A DNA stretch of 64,000 nt from Luteimonas rhizosphaericola (GTDB lineage Bacteria > Pseudomonadota > Gammaproteobacteria > Xanthomonadales > Xanthomonadaceae), in contig NZ_JARXRN010000020.1 of the NCBI RefSeq assembly GCF_029888045.1, positions 1-64,000 of the forward strand, written 5' to 3'. Of the stretch, positions 36,050-45,383 are shown one piece after another (position 1 is the stretch's first letter; every line of letters starts with the position of its first letter). The notes under the pieces were generated by a model. The model had not been told where the DNA came from. It was given only the letters and a program-made list of their open reading frames with translations, and did not search any database. A program made the translations under genes and the position numbers.

Positions 36050-37459
36050 TCACGGACGGACGCGCTGGATGCTGGTGATGCGATCGACGGTGGCGGTGGT
36101 GGCATCGGACATCTTCGGCAGCAGCGGCGTCACCACCACGCCGTTGAGCCGGTAGCGGCGCAGCTGGCCGTCGTCGCCCAGCAGCGACATGCCGCTGGTG
36201 TCGTGGATCACGTACACGTCGTCGTTCGCGTGCCCCAGCACCATCATCACGTGGCCCGGGATGTAGAGCAGGTCGCCGATGTCCGCCTCGCGCAGCAGTT
36301 CGAGCCTCCGGTCGTGGCCGATGCCCTCCATCGCGATCCGGTCCAGACCCGGGCTGCGGGACTGGTCGCTGGTGTTGCGCGGGATCAGCAGGCCGAAGCT
36401 GCGGTAGACCTCGGATACGAAGCCGCTGCAGTCGCGGGCGTTGTAGCGGTGGCCCCAGCCATAGCGTTCGCCGAGGAACTTGAAGGCCTGGCGGATCAGG
36501 TTGGCGCGGGTGAGCGGGAGGTAGTCGTTCGCCACGTCGGCCGAGCGCGGGATCAGGGCCGGGGCGAAGGCCAGCGTGCCGTCGTCCTGCCGCACCGGCA
36601 GCTCCACCGCGTGTCCATAGCCCGGGTACTGGCCGTTGAGCGGCTGGTCGTCGGGCCAGGGCGCCAGCGGCACGCGCACGCCCATGTCGAGCTGCACGTT
36701 CGAGACCTCGGGGCGCTCGGGGGTATAGACCGTCTCGGCGCGCGCGCCGGTCACGACCAGATACGGGATGCGGCGGGTGTAGGCGAAGATCTCGGCCTTG
36801 TCGCCGAATGCGACCGCGTCAGCCTCGGTCCAGGCCGCGTAGGTCTGGCTCACCACGAACAGCCAGCGGCGGTCGCGGCTGCGGTGCACCACGGCCACCG
36901 GCATGCCGGGGAACAGCGCGCTTTCCTGGAAGCGGTCGATGTCGCGGTCATCGGGTGAACTGAACACGCGCAGGTGGGTGGGGAAGGTGCGCAGGTCGGC
37001 GCGGCGCACCACCATCGCGTAGCGCGTGACCTGGGTCTGCGGGATGGCGTCGAGGTCGAGCGCGGCGACCAGCCGGTCGACCGCGCGCGCGCTGCCTTCC
37101 TTGCCGGCTTCGTCGTAGAGCGTGCGGGTCGGGCGCGGCGAGGCGCCCTCGATCCAGGCGCGCACCTGCTCGGCTTCGAGCGTGACCGGCAGCCCTTCGA
37201 CATCGTGCAGGGCGGGCTCGAGGCGCTGCATGTCCGCGTTGTGGGCGGCGATGCCCTCGGCGTCGAGGATCAGCGCGTCGGGCGCGTCCAGGCGGTCGAT
37301 CCAGTACTGCGGCGACAGCTGGGCCTCGACCACGCCGGGCACGACCTCGCGGTCGGGCGCCGGCACCTGGGCGAAACCCGGCGACGCGAGCAGCAGCCAG
37401 GCCGCCAATGACCCCGCGAGCCATCCGCGTCGTGCCGCCGGCAGGTTGCGCTGCTTCAA
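36050..37459 (-). CDS. NlpC/P60 family murein peptide endopeptidase with SH3-like domains (YkfC type)
   Basis: A secreted or periplasmic cysteine peptidase of about 469 residues. N-terminal signal peptide (RRGWLAGSLAAWLLLASPGFAQ), a middle region with SH3-like features, and a C-terminal NlpC/P60 domain with catalytic Cys in NARDCSGF and His in IPGHVMMVLG. Family members cut gamma-D-Glu-diamino acid bonds in murein peptides, leaving L-Ala-D-Glu. No ATG is available. I chose the TTG at 37459 because GGAG lies 7 bases upstream; the frame also opens with TTG at 37513. First gene of the leftward operon. Confidence 0.82.
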   Translation of the reverse strand: MKQRNLPAARRGWLAGSLAAWLLLASPGFAQVPAPDREVVPGVVEAQLSPQYWIDRLDAPDALILDAEGIAAHNADMQRLEPALHDVEGLPVTLEAEQVRAWIEGASPRPTRTLYDEAGKEGSARAVDRLVAALDLDAIPQTQVTRYAMVVRRADLRTFPTHLRVFSSPDDRDIDRFQESALFPGMPVAVVHRSRDRRWLFVVSQTYAAWTEADAVAFGDKAEIFAYTRRIPYLVVTGARAETVYTPERPEVSNVQLDMGVRVPLAPWPDDQPLNGQYPGYGHAVELPVRQDDGTLAFAPALIPRSADVANDYLPLTRANLIRQAFKFLGERYGWGHRYNARDCSGFVSEVYRSFGLLIPRNTSDQSRSPGLDRIAMEGIGHDRRLELLREADIGDLLYIPGHVMMVLGHANDDVYVIHDTSGMSLLGDDGQLRRYRLNGVVVTPLLPKMSDATTATVDRITSIQRVRP

Positions 37460-37524
37460 AAGGATGCTCCGGGGAAATGGGGCGAAACCGCGGGGAAGGA
37501 ATACATCATTCAAATTGCTTCAGT

Positions 37525-37544
37525 GTCAAGAATAATTTATTGAC
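37525..37544. promoter_or_regulatory. Candidate operator in the divergent control region
   Basis: Inverted repeat GTCAA-N10-TTGAC around an AT-rich centre (GAATAATTTA), in the only AT-rich stretch between the two divergent gene sets. On minus, TTGACA overlaps the repeat and could be the -35 box for the NlpC/P60 gene (ATGTAT about 17 bp downstream). RpiR regulators bind such palindromes, but binding is only inferred. Confidence 0.5.
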
Positions 37545-37601
37545 GAGGTCTTTCGGCCATGTTACACAGCCGGCAACACCTGCAAGAGGTGGCCGCGCGC
37601 C

Positions 37602-39155
37602 GTGGGGAACCGCATCCGTCCAGCAGCTTCGAGCCCGACCGGGCGCGGCGATCCGTGCCCGGCGATGCACTGGCCGCAGCGGCGCTCGGCACGCAGCAGC
37701 GTGCTCGTGCTGGGCGCCCTGGTGCTGCTGGCGATCGCGGGGCAGGGCAGGGCCGGCACCGGGCCAGTGGATGGCCAGGTGGCAGACGTGATCGAACTGG
37801 TCGACGCCGGCCGCTTCGCCGACGCGCAGGCGCTGATCGATCGCGGCCTCGCGGCGCATCCCGGTCCGGCGGACGCCGAAGCGCTCGCGTTCCAGCGCGA
37901 GCGGATGCGGCGCATCCTGCTCGACTTCACCCTGGACGAGGCGGCGCTCGAAGCCGCGGTGCGTCGCCAGGTTCCGGACCTGAAGCGCAGCGAATTCGAG
38001 CGCTGGCGGCGCGACGGTCTGTTCGAATCGATGGTGATCGACGGCCAGTCGCGCTATTTCAACCGGGCGCCGCACAATCTCTTCCGGCTGAGCGAAGAAG
38101 CGAGGGCGCGCCGCGCCGATCCGCGCCCGTTTCGCGACAGCCCGTTCGAACTGCGCCAGCACCCGCACCACGCGGAGGTCCGCCGGCAGGCCCTGGCCGA
38201 AGGACGCCCCGGCGTCGCACCGCGCCGCGTCCGCGTGACCCAGTCGCTGACGGTGAAGGCCGATGCGGTGCCGGCCGGCGAGACCGTCCGCGCCTGGCTG
38301 CCGTATCCGCGCGCGATCGAGGGGCAGCAGGAAGCGCTGCAGCTGCTCGGCACGCAGCCGGCGACGCATGTGCTCGCGCCGGACTCCGCCCCGCAGCGCA
38401 CGGTGTGGCTCGAGCAGCCGGCACGCGCGGGGCAGCCGATTCGCTTCTCTGTCCGTTACGAACTGACGGTCTTCGGCCAGTACGTGGACGTGGATCCGGC
38501 CAAGGTGGTCCCCGTCGTGCCGACGGCGGAGCTCGCGCCGCTGCTGGCCGAGCGCGCGCCGCACGTGGTGTTCACCGACGCGATGCGCCTGTTCTCCGCC
38601 CAGGTGGTGGGCGACGAGACGAATCCGTACCTGATCGCCAGGCGGTTGTTCGACGCCGTCGATCGCATCCCCTGGGCCGGGGCCCGCGAGTATTCCACCA
38701 TCACCAACCTCGGCGACTACGCGCTGAAGGCCGGCCACGCGGACTGCGGCCAGCAGACGCTGCTGCTGATCACCCTGCTGCGGCTCAACGGCATCCCGGC
38801 GCGCTGGCAGTCGGGCTGGATCTTCTCCGACGCCGGCTACGACAACATGCACGACTGGGGCTGGCTGTACCTGGCGCCCTACGGCTGGCTGCCGATGGAC
38901 GTGACCTTCGGCCGGCTGGCGGGGGACGACCCGGCGCTCGAGCACTTCTACCTGGGCGGCTTCGACGCCTACCGCATCGCCTTCAACGACGATTACGGCC
39001 GCGACTTCGTGCCGGCCAAGACGCATGTCCGCTCGGAGACGGTCGACCTCCAGCGCGGCGAAGCCGAGTGGGACGGCGGCAACCTGTACTTCGACCAGTG
39101 GGACTACGACTTCGAATGGGAACTGCTGCCGCTTCCGGCCGCCTCCCGCACCTGA
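37602..39155 (+). CDS. Transglutaminase-like domain protein (secreted)
   Basis: The 517-residue protein has a signal-like helix at about residues 33-51 (SVLVLGALVLLAIAGQGRAG) and a C-terminal transglutaminase-like cysteine peptidase domain: Cys in GHADCGQQTLLLITLLR, His and Asp in NMHDWGWLYL. Papain-like members of this fold act as peptidases or amidases rather than cross-linkers. Its place at the head of a set with TonB-dependent receptors and a D-Ala-D-Ala dipeptidase suggests it processes extracellular or periplasmic peptides. An ATG at 37665 would shorten the N-terminus and give a more normal signal peptide. Confidence 0.75.
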   Translation: MGNRIRPAASSPTGRGDPCPAMHWPQRRSARSSVLVLGALVLLAIAGQGRAGTGPVDGQVADVIELVDAGRFADAQALIDRGLAAHPGPADAEALAFQRERMRRILLDFTLDEAALEAAVRRQVPDLKRSEFERWRRDGLFESMVIDGQSRYFNRAPHNLFRLSEEARARRADPRPFRDSPFELRQHPHHAEVRRQALAEGRPGVAPRRVRVTQSLTVKADAVPAGETVRAWLPYPRAIEGQQEALQLLGTQPATHVLAPDSAPQRTVWLEQPARAGQPIRFSVRYELTVFGQYVDVDPAKVVPVVPTAELAPLLAERAPHVVFTDAMRLFSAQVVGDETNPYLIARRLFDAVDRIPWAGAREYSTITNLGDYALKAGHADCGQQTLLLITLLRLNGIPARWQSGWIFSDAGYDNMHDWGWLYLAPYGWLPMDVTFGRLAGDDPALEHFYLGGFDAYRIAFNDDYGRDFVPAKTHVRSETVDLQRGEAEWDGGNLYFDQWDYDFEWELLPLPAASRT

Positions 39156-39198
39156 GCCACGCCAACCACCGCATACGTTTTCTTCGGGGAGAACCGCA

Positions 39199-42100
39199 AT
39201 GAAGGCCAGCCACACGAGATTCCGACGCGCCGCGCTGTGCATCGCCCTAGGCGCCTGCATCGCCGCCACCACGCCGGTGGTGTTCGCGCAGAGCGTGACC
39301 GGCGCGGTCGCCGGCCGCGCCAGCGCCGGCGACCAGATCACCGTCACCAACGCCAGCACCGGGCTGACCCGGTCGGTGGCGGTCGGCCCCGACGGCGCCT
39401 ATCGCCTGAGCCAGCTGCCGGTGGGCGACTACACGCTCACGGTCACGCGCGGCGGGCAGCCGGTCGGCGAGCCGATCGCGGTCAATATCGGCCTGGGCGG
39501 CACCACCAACGTCAACCTCGGCGGCGACGGCGCACTGGTCAACCTGGACGCGGTGCAGGTGGTGGGTTCGCGCGTGGTGAACCGGGTCGACGTGTACTCG
39601 ACCGAATCGGCGACGAACATCACGAGGGAAGAGTGGGCGCGCCTGCCGGTGGACCAGAGCCTGAGTTCGGTCGCGCTGCTCGCCCCCGGTGTCATCGGCG
39701 GCAACTCATCGTTCGGTGGCATCTCCTTCGGAGGCTCGTCCGTCGCCGAAAATTCGGTGTTCATCAACGGGCTCAACGTCACCGACTTCTACCGGCGCCA
39801 GAGTTTCTCCACCGCCCCGTTCGCGTTCTTCCAGGAGTTCCAGGTCAAGACCGGCGGGTACTCGGTCGAGTTCGGCCGCGCGACCGGTGGCGTGATCAAT
39901 GCCGTCACGCGCGCGGGCGGCAACGAATTCGACGGCGGCGTGGAGATCACCTTCGAGCCGGCAGCCTGGAGGGCGCGCGCCGACGACCACGAATTCAGCG
40001 CGCAGAACTCGGACGGAACCACGTCGACCGCGGTCTACCGCGCGAGTCGGGACACGAGCAGCTTTGCCAAGGCCAATGTCTGGGCATCCGGCCCGATCGT
40101 GAAGGATCGCCTGTTTTTCTTCGCCATGTACGAAGAGCGCGACAGCAATTCCAGGTACAGCAGCACCGGCGGCGGCGACTGGTTCAAGGGGTCTTCCGGG
40201 GACGGCTTCTGGGGCACGAAGCTGGACTGGCGCATCACCGACGACCACCTGCTCGAACTGCTTGCCTTCTCGGACGAGACCGAGACCGCGACCAGCACCT
40301 TCGCTTACGACTGGGACAGCGGGGAGATCGGCGAACTCACTGGCGACAACACCGTGCAGGGCGGCGGCAAGAGCGGTTCGCTGACCTACACCGGTCACTT
40401 CGGCGAGAACTTCGTCGCGAAGGCGATGTACGGGATCAACCAGAGCCGGAGCTTCTCCTTCTCTCCGGCGGACGGCCCCTGCGAGCAGATCTTCTTCGAC
40501 GCCTCCTACCGCCCGACTTACGAAGCGATGGGGTCTCCGGTCCTGGGCTGTCATCCCACCTCGGCCATGATCGTGTCGCACGAGGATGAGCGCGAAGTCG
40601 GACGCCTGGACTTCGAGTGGTCGCTGGGTTCCCACCAGCTGCGCTTCGGCATCGACCACGAGTTGATGACGACCGACCGTACCAGCTTCTATCCTGGCCC
40701 CACCGGCATGCGCTATACGGCCTACACCGTGGCGCCCGGGGCCGAGCTGGACAACGGCAGCGTGGTGCCGCCCGGCGTCGACGCAATCCTGATGGGACGC
40801 CGCAGGATTGATGGCGGCGTGTTCGAGACCGAGGCCAGCGCCTACTACGTCGAGGACACCTGGAGCGTGACGCCGAGTTTCCTGCTGAACCTGGGCCTCC
40901 GCGTCGACAGCTTCGAGAACAAGACCGCAGCGGGCGGCAGCTTCATCAAGATGGACGACCTGGTTTCGCCACGTCTCGGCTTCTCCTGGGACATGAAGAG
41001 CGACGGCAGCACGAAGCTGTTCGGCAACCTGGGGCGTTACTACCTGCCCGTGACCAACAACATCAACTACACGTTCGCCGGCGGCCTCACCGACGAGCGC
41101 ACCTTCTACGCGCTGGACGGCTGGCGCGAGGTCGCGAACCCCGTGACCGGGGCGCCCTACATGCAGCCGATCATCGGCGCGCAGATCGGCCCGGTCGACA
41201 CCAGCTACAACGTCTCGGCCGGCGATCTGCGCCAGAGCGTGGACCGCGACCTCGATGCGGTCTACCAGGACGAAGCGATCCTCGGCTATCAGCAGATGTT
41301 GAGCCAGGCATGGTCGTGGGGCGTCAACGCGACCTACCGTCGCATGAAGAACGCGCTGGACGACGTGCGCATCAACCACACGCCCTGCGGCCCGGTCGGC
41401 TTCAACCTGTGGCCGATCGCCAACCCCGGCAAGCCGTTGACGATCTGGGGCGACGCGAGCATCGGCTGCGAGACGGAAGGCTGGATCACCATCGACACCT
41501 CCCAGGACGGATACGTGATGGGCGGCAGCGGGCAGGTGGTCGGGTACTCCGAACCGGAGCGCACCTACAAGTCGATCGAGATGCAGATCGACCGCGCGTG
41601 GGACGGCAAGTGGGCGTTCAACGCGTCGTACATCTGGTCGAAGTCCGACGGCAACCACGAGGGTCCGGTGAACTCGGACACCAACTACGGCGATACCGGC
41701 ATGGTCCAGTACTGGGATCATCCTGCGAACAATCAGGACTACGGCCCGCTCTTCAACGATCGCCGGCACCAGGTGAAGCTGCGGGGAAGCTATGCGTTCA
41801 ACGAGCAGTGGTCCATTGGCGCAAGCCTGACGGCGCTGTCCGGTGGCCCGATCAACGAGTTCGGCGTGACCTGGCCCAACGACACCACTGGCGCCGCGAG
41901 CTTCGTCACTGAAGGCTCCGGCGGCGGATCCTTCTGGCACTGCGTGCAGAACTGTTCCGGGGCGGTCACCGAACGCATCTACGAGTATGCGCCGCGCGGA
42001 TCCGGTGGACGCCTGCCATGGACCTACAACGTGGGGGCCAACGTCACCTGGACGCTGCCCGTGGAGGGTACCGACCTGAAGGCGCGATTCTCGGTGTTCA

Positions 42101-42240
42101 ACCTGCTCAACGATCAGGAAGTCATCAACGTCCGCCAGCGTTACGAGCTCGGCCCGGGCGTCGTACGCGGTCTTCATGGCACGGGAACCCGCTGGCAGTC
42201 GCCGCGCTACGCGCAGCTGGTCGTGACCTGGAACTTCTGA
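39199..42240 (+). CDS. TonB-dependent receptor with N-terminal carboxypeptidase-regulatory-like domain (Oar type)
   Basis: This 1013-residue outer-membrane receptor has a signal peptide (about 1-30, cut near PVVFAQ), a carboxypeptidase-regulatory-like domain (about 32-110; VTNASTGLTRSVAVGPDGAY), a plug (about 115-260; VFINGLNVTDFYRR and GYSVEFGRATGGVINAVT) and a large beta-barrel ending in WNF. The ATG at 39199 follows GGGGAGAACCGCA. Oar-like receptors import or bind large ligands such as peptides. Its place between a peptidase and murein-peptide enzymes suggests a murein-derived ligand. A strong terminator follows. Confidence 0.88.
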   Translation: MKASHTRFRRAALCIALGACIAATTPVVFAQSVTGAVAGRASAGDQITVTNASTGLTRSVAVGPDGAYRLSQLPVGDYTLTVTRGGQPVGEPIAVNIGLGGTTNVNLGGDGALVNLDAVQVVGSRVVNRVDVYSTESATNITREEWARLPVDQSLSSVALLAPGVIGGNSSFGGISFGGSSVAENSVFINGLNVTDFYRRQSFSTAPFAFFQEFQVKTGGYSVEFGRATGGVINAVTRAGGNEFDGGVEITFEPAAWRARADDHEFSAQNSDGTTSTAVYRASRDTSSFAKANVWASGPIVKDRLFFFAMYEERDSNSRYSSTGGGDWFKGSSGDGFWGTKLDWRITDDHLLELLAFSDETETATSTFAYDWDSGEIGELTGDNTVQGGGKSGSLTYTGHFGENFVAKAMYGINQSRSFSFSPADGPCEQIFFDASYRPTYEAMGSPVLGCHPTSAMIVSHEDEREVGRLDFEWSLGSHQLRFGIDHELMTTDRTSFYPGPTGMRYTAYTVAPGAELDNGSVVPPGVDAILMGRRRIDGGVFETEASAYYVEDTWSVTPSFLLNLGLRVDSFENKTAAGGSFIKMDDLVSPRLGFSWDMKSDGSTKLFGNLGRYYLPVTNNINYTFAGGLTDERTFYALDGWREVANPVTGAPYMQPIIGAQIGPVDTSYNVSAGDLRQSVDRDLDAVYQDEAILGYQQMLSQAWSWGVNATYRRMKNALDDVRINHTPCGPVGFNLWPIANPGKPLTIWGDASIGCETEGWITIDTSQDGYVMGGSGQVVGYSEPERTYKSIEMQIDRAWDGKWAFNASYIWSKSDGNHEGPVNSDTNYGDTGMVQYWDHPANNQDYGPLFNDRRHQVKLRGSYAFNEQWSIGASLTALSGGPINEFGVTWPNDTTGAASFVTEGSGGGSFWHCVQNCSGAVTERIYEYAPRGSGGRLPWTYNVGANVTWTLPVEGTDLKARFSVFNLLNDQEVINVRQRYELGPGVVRGLHGTGTRWQSPRYAQLVVTWNF

Positions 42241-42263
42241 CATCGACGGCGCCTCCCGTCTTC

Positions 42264-42291
42264 ACGGCCACCGCGAGGTGGCCGTATTTTT
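42264..42291 (+). terminator. Rho-independent terminator between the two receptors
   Basis: ACGGCCACC, loop GCGA, GGTGGCCGT, then ATTTTT: a perfect 9-bp stem. It ends the transglutaminase-receptor unit. Confidence 0.9.
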
Positions 42292-42362
42292 CTCGCAGGG
42301 CGGGACGCGGGAATCGGTGGATACGTTCGACGCATGACATGGCGTTTCCATGTGACAGGAAA

Positions 42363-42391
42363 TTGACACCCGCACCGATCGCGTGTAATCA
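42363..42391 (+). promoter_or_regulatory. Promoter of the second TonB-dependent receptor
   Basis: TTGACA (42363-42368), 17-bp spacer, TAATCA (42386-42391), about 95 bp before the start codon. The leader between could hold further control. Confidence 0.6.
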
Positions 42392-42486
42392 GCATGCAAG
42401 GGGGAACACCAGCCATGCATCGCATCGGGTGCCATGAAGCAGTCGATGCATGCATGACTGCATCGAACTCGCATCGGGGGCACCAC

Positions 42487-45381
42487 ATGGCAGACGTCCG
42501 AATCCGCACCTTTCCTGTCACCGCTTCCGCGCTCGCGCTGGGGGTATCCATCGCATTGTCCGGCGGCGCGCACGCGCAGGAGCCGGCCGCGACGGACGAC
42601 GACGAAGCCACCCGGACGCTGGACCGGATCAGCGTGACCGGTTCGCGCATCAAGCGGGTCGATATCGAAGCGGCGCTTCCCGTCACGGTGATCCGGAAGG
42701 AGGAGATCGAGGCGCAGGGCATTTCGTCGGCCGAGCAGCTGCTGATGTACATGAACATCGCCGGCAACGGATCGGACAACCTCGCCGCCAACGCCGGCAT
42801 CGCGCCCGCGGACCTGCGGGGCAACAACGGCGTGTCGGGTGCGAACCTGCGGGGGCAGGGCGCGGACGCCACGCTCGTCCTGCTCAATGGTCGCCGCGTC
42901 GCGACCCACGGCCTGCGTGGGACGGCGGTAGATCTCAACTCGATCCCGTTCGCAGCGATCGACCGCGTCGAAGTGCTTCGCGACGGCGCCTCGGCGGTCT
43001 ACGGCACCGACGCGATCGGCGGCGTGATCAACTTCATCACCCGCACCGACTACCAGGGAGCGCAGGCATCCGCGTTCGTCGACCTCACCGAGGATGGCGG
43101 CGGCAACATCTATCGCACCGACTTCCTCGCGGGCGGCGGCGACCTCGACACCGACCGCTGGAACGCGTTCATGAGTATCGGTGCCAGGAAGAACGACGTC
43201 CTGCGCGGCAACGACCGCGACTTCTCCAACACGTTCCAGCCCGAGCGCGGCCTGTCTCCCGATACGCGCGGCACACCCTTCGCGACCATCTTCAACCAGG
43301 CCGGTGGCATCACCGGCACCGGGCTGGTCGCGCCCGACGGCGCGGTCGTGAACGGCGTCAACACGCTCGATCTCCCCGGGGGCCCCGGCTGCGAGGCCGG
43401 CGGCGACCGGATGGGTGCTTACGATCACCGGCTCTGGGCCTCGGATCCGGCCAACGTCGCCTCCCGCTACGGCTGCGCCTGGGACTACCCGGCGGCGGCG
43501 GTCATCCAGCAGCCGCTGGAAACACTCCAGGCGATCGGTCGCGCCACCTTCCGGATCGACGACAACCACCAGGCCTACGTCGAGTTCATGGGGTCCCGCG
43601 CCACCGCGAACCGCATCTTCGAACCCAACCAGATCTCCTCTTCCGCCCTCGAGACGGCCGTCTTCAATCCGTCAACCTGGTATCCGCTCAACGAGCGCAC
43701 CCAGGCCACCTACGACATGGTCTACGACGCGCTCGCAGGCTATTTCGGCGAAGCGCAGCTGGACTACGGCGCGCCGATCGCCTATCGCTGGCGCTGCCTC
43801 GCGTGTGGCCCGCGCGAGATCGAGACCACCACCAAGGCGTACCGGTTCATGACCGGGTTCGACGGCAGCCTCGGCACCTGGGACTACACGCTGGGCCTGT
43901 CGCGCGCCTCGAGCGAGTCCGAATCGGAACTGGGCACCGGCTACCATTTCGTCGAAGGCCTGGAGGCGGCGTTCGCCGGTGGCCTGCTCAATCCCTTCCT
44001 CATGCCCGGCCAGGCACAGAGCCCCGAGGCGCTGGCTGCGCTGGAGGCCGCCTCGGCGCAGGGCGTGGTGCTGTACGGCGGCAAGTCGACGGTGACCACG
44101 TTCGATGCCGCGTTCACGGGCAGCCTCGGCCAGCTGCGCGGCGGCGACCTGCAGGTCGCGGTCGGCGTCGACGTGCGGCGGGAGCAGTTCGAGTTCAACG
44201 GCGACCGCCGCGATGCGGCGACGCGGCCCGCCATCTTCAACGCGCCGTTCGACGACGCCAATGCCTTGCCGGAGGTGAGCCGCGACGTCAAGGCCGTGTT
44301 CGCCGAGATCTACCTGCCGTTCTTCGAGAGCCTGGACGTGACCCTCGCAGGACGCTACGACCACTACACCGGCTTCGGCGGCACCGCCAATCCGAAGGTG
44401 TCGTTCAAGTGGCAGCCGATCGACTGGGTGGCCGTCCGCGGCGCGTACAGCACCGGCTTCAAGGTGCCCGAGTTCAGCAAGCTGTTCAGCGGCATCACCG
44501 CCTCGCAGAACAACGCCCTGGACCTGGCCGATCCGGCGACGTGCCCGGGCGGAGTGGTCAACGTGTCCGTCCCGGGATGCGGCCAGATCGATCCGGACAT
44601 CCTCACCGGCGGCAATCCCGCACTCAGGCCGGAGGAGTCTCGGCAGAAGAGCCTGGGCGTGGTCATCTCCCCGGTGGACTGGTTCAACATGAGCCTGGAC
44701 TGGTGGCAGATCGAGCGCATCAACACGATCCGCACCGGCCCCGACCTCGACGTGCTGCGCGACAACTACGCGCTGTTCGAGGACAACTGGATCCGGGACG
44801 AAACGGGGGAGGTGGTGTTCATCGACCGCCGCTTCGTGAATTCGGGCGGCACCCTCATGAGCGGCGTCGAACTCGACGCCAATCTGCGCGGCGCCCTGGC
44901 CGGCGGCGACTGGAACCTCAACCTCAACGGCAGCTACCTCGACAACTACCAGGAGAAGCTGTTCGAGTTCCTGCCGTATTCGGACAACCAGGTCGGCCAG
45001 TACATCCGCTACTGGAGCATCCCGTTGCGCTGGAAGCACTCGGTGGCGTTCTCCTGGGCGCGGGGGGACTGGTCCCACACGCTCAGCCAGCTCTACCGCC
45101 ACGGCTACCGCGACGAAGAGCCCACGAGCGTCGCCAACGGCCACTACGTGCCCTCGCAGTGGGATCCCGACGTGGATCGCTACATCACCTACAACTACAG
45201 TGCCAGCTACTCCGGCTTCGAAGGCATGAAGCTGACTTTCGGGATCAAGAACCTGCTGGACGAGGACCCGCCCTTCACCGCGCACAAGAACGACTGGGCG
45301 AGTGGCGCCGGCTGGGAGCCCCGGATCGCCGATCCACGCGGCCGCGCGTACACGCTGCTCGTGGAATACACCTTCTGGTGA
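42487..45381 (+). CDS. TonB-dependent receptor
   Basis: This 964-residue outer-membrane receptor has a signal peptide (about 1-30, SGGAHAQE), a plug domain beginning ISVTGSRIKRVDIEAALPVT and including VEVLRDGASAVYGTDAIGGVINFIT, and a beta-barrel ending in YTFW. It is of the large Xanthomonas/Caulobacter class with long loops. The ATG at 42487 follows GGGGG; earlier in-frame starts are less likely because they would add about 30 residues before the signal peptide. Ligand unknown; the next two genes act on D-amino-acid peptides. Confidence 0.88.
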   Translation: MADVRIRTFPVTASALALGVSIALSGGAHAQEPAATDDDEATRTLDRISVTGSRIKRVDIEAALPVTVIRKEEIEAQGISSAEQLLMYMNIAGNGSDNLAANAGIAPADLRGNNGVSGANLRGQGADATLVLLNGRRVATHGLRGTAVDLNSIPFAAIDRVEVLRDGASAVYGTDAIGGVINFITRTDYQGAQASAFVDLTEDGGGNIYRTDFLAGGGDLDTDRWNAFMSIGARKNDVLRGNDRDFSNTFQPERGLSPDTRGTPFATIFNQAGGITGTGLVAPDGAVVNGVNTLDLPGGPGCEAGGDRMGAYDHRLWASDPANVASRYGCAWDYPAAAVIQQPLETLQAIGRATFRIDDNHQAYVEFMGSRATANRIFEPNQISSSALETAVFNPSTWYPLNERTQATYDMVYDALAGYFGEAQLDYGAPIAYRWRCLACGPREIETTTKAYRFMTGFDGSLGTWDYTLGLSRASSESESELGTGYHFVEGLEAAFAGGLLNPFLMPGQAQSPEALAALEAASAQGVVLYGGKSTVTTFDAAFTGSLGQLRGGDLQVAVGVDVRREQFEFNGDRRDAATRPAIFNAPFDDANALPEVSRDVKAVFAEIYLPFFESLDVTLAGRYDHYTGFGGTANPKVSFKWQPIDWVAVRGAYSTGFKVPEFSKLFSGITASQNNALDLADPATCPGGVVNVSVPGCGQIDPDILTGGNPALRPEESRQKSLGVVISPVDWFNMSLDWWQIERINTIRTGPDLDVLRDNYALFEDNWIRDETGEVVFIDRRFVNSGGTLMSGVELDANLRGALAGGDWNLNLNGSYLDNYQEKLFEFLPYSDNQVGQYIRYWSIPLRWKHSVAFSWARGDWSHTLSQLYRHGYRDEEPTSVANGHYVPSQWDPDVDRYITYNYSASYSGFEGMKLTFGIKNLLDEDPPFTAHKNDWASGAGWEPRIADPRGRAYTLLVEYTFW

Positions 45382-45383
45382 GC

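Noticed and set aside
39199-42240. Siderophore receptor
   Set aside because: The N-terminal carboxypeptidase-regulatory-like domain and Oar-type plug differ from classical siderophore receptors, and there is no Fur box or siderophore gene nearby that I can see.
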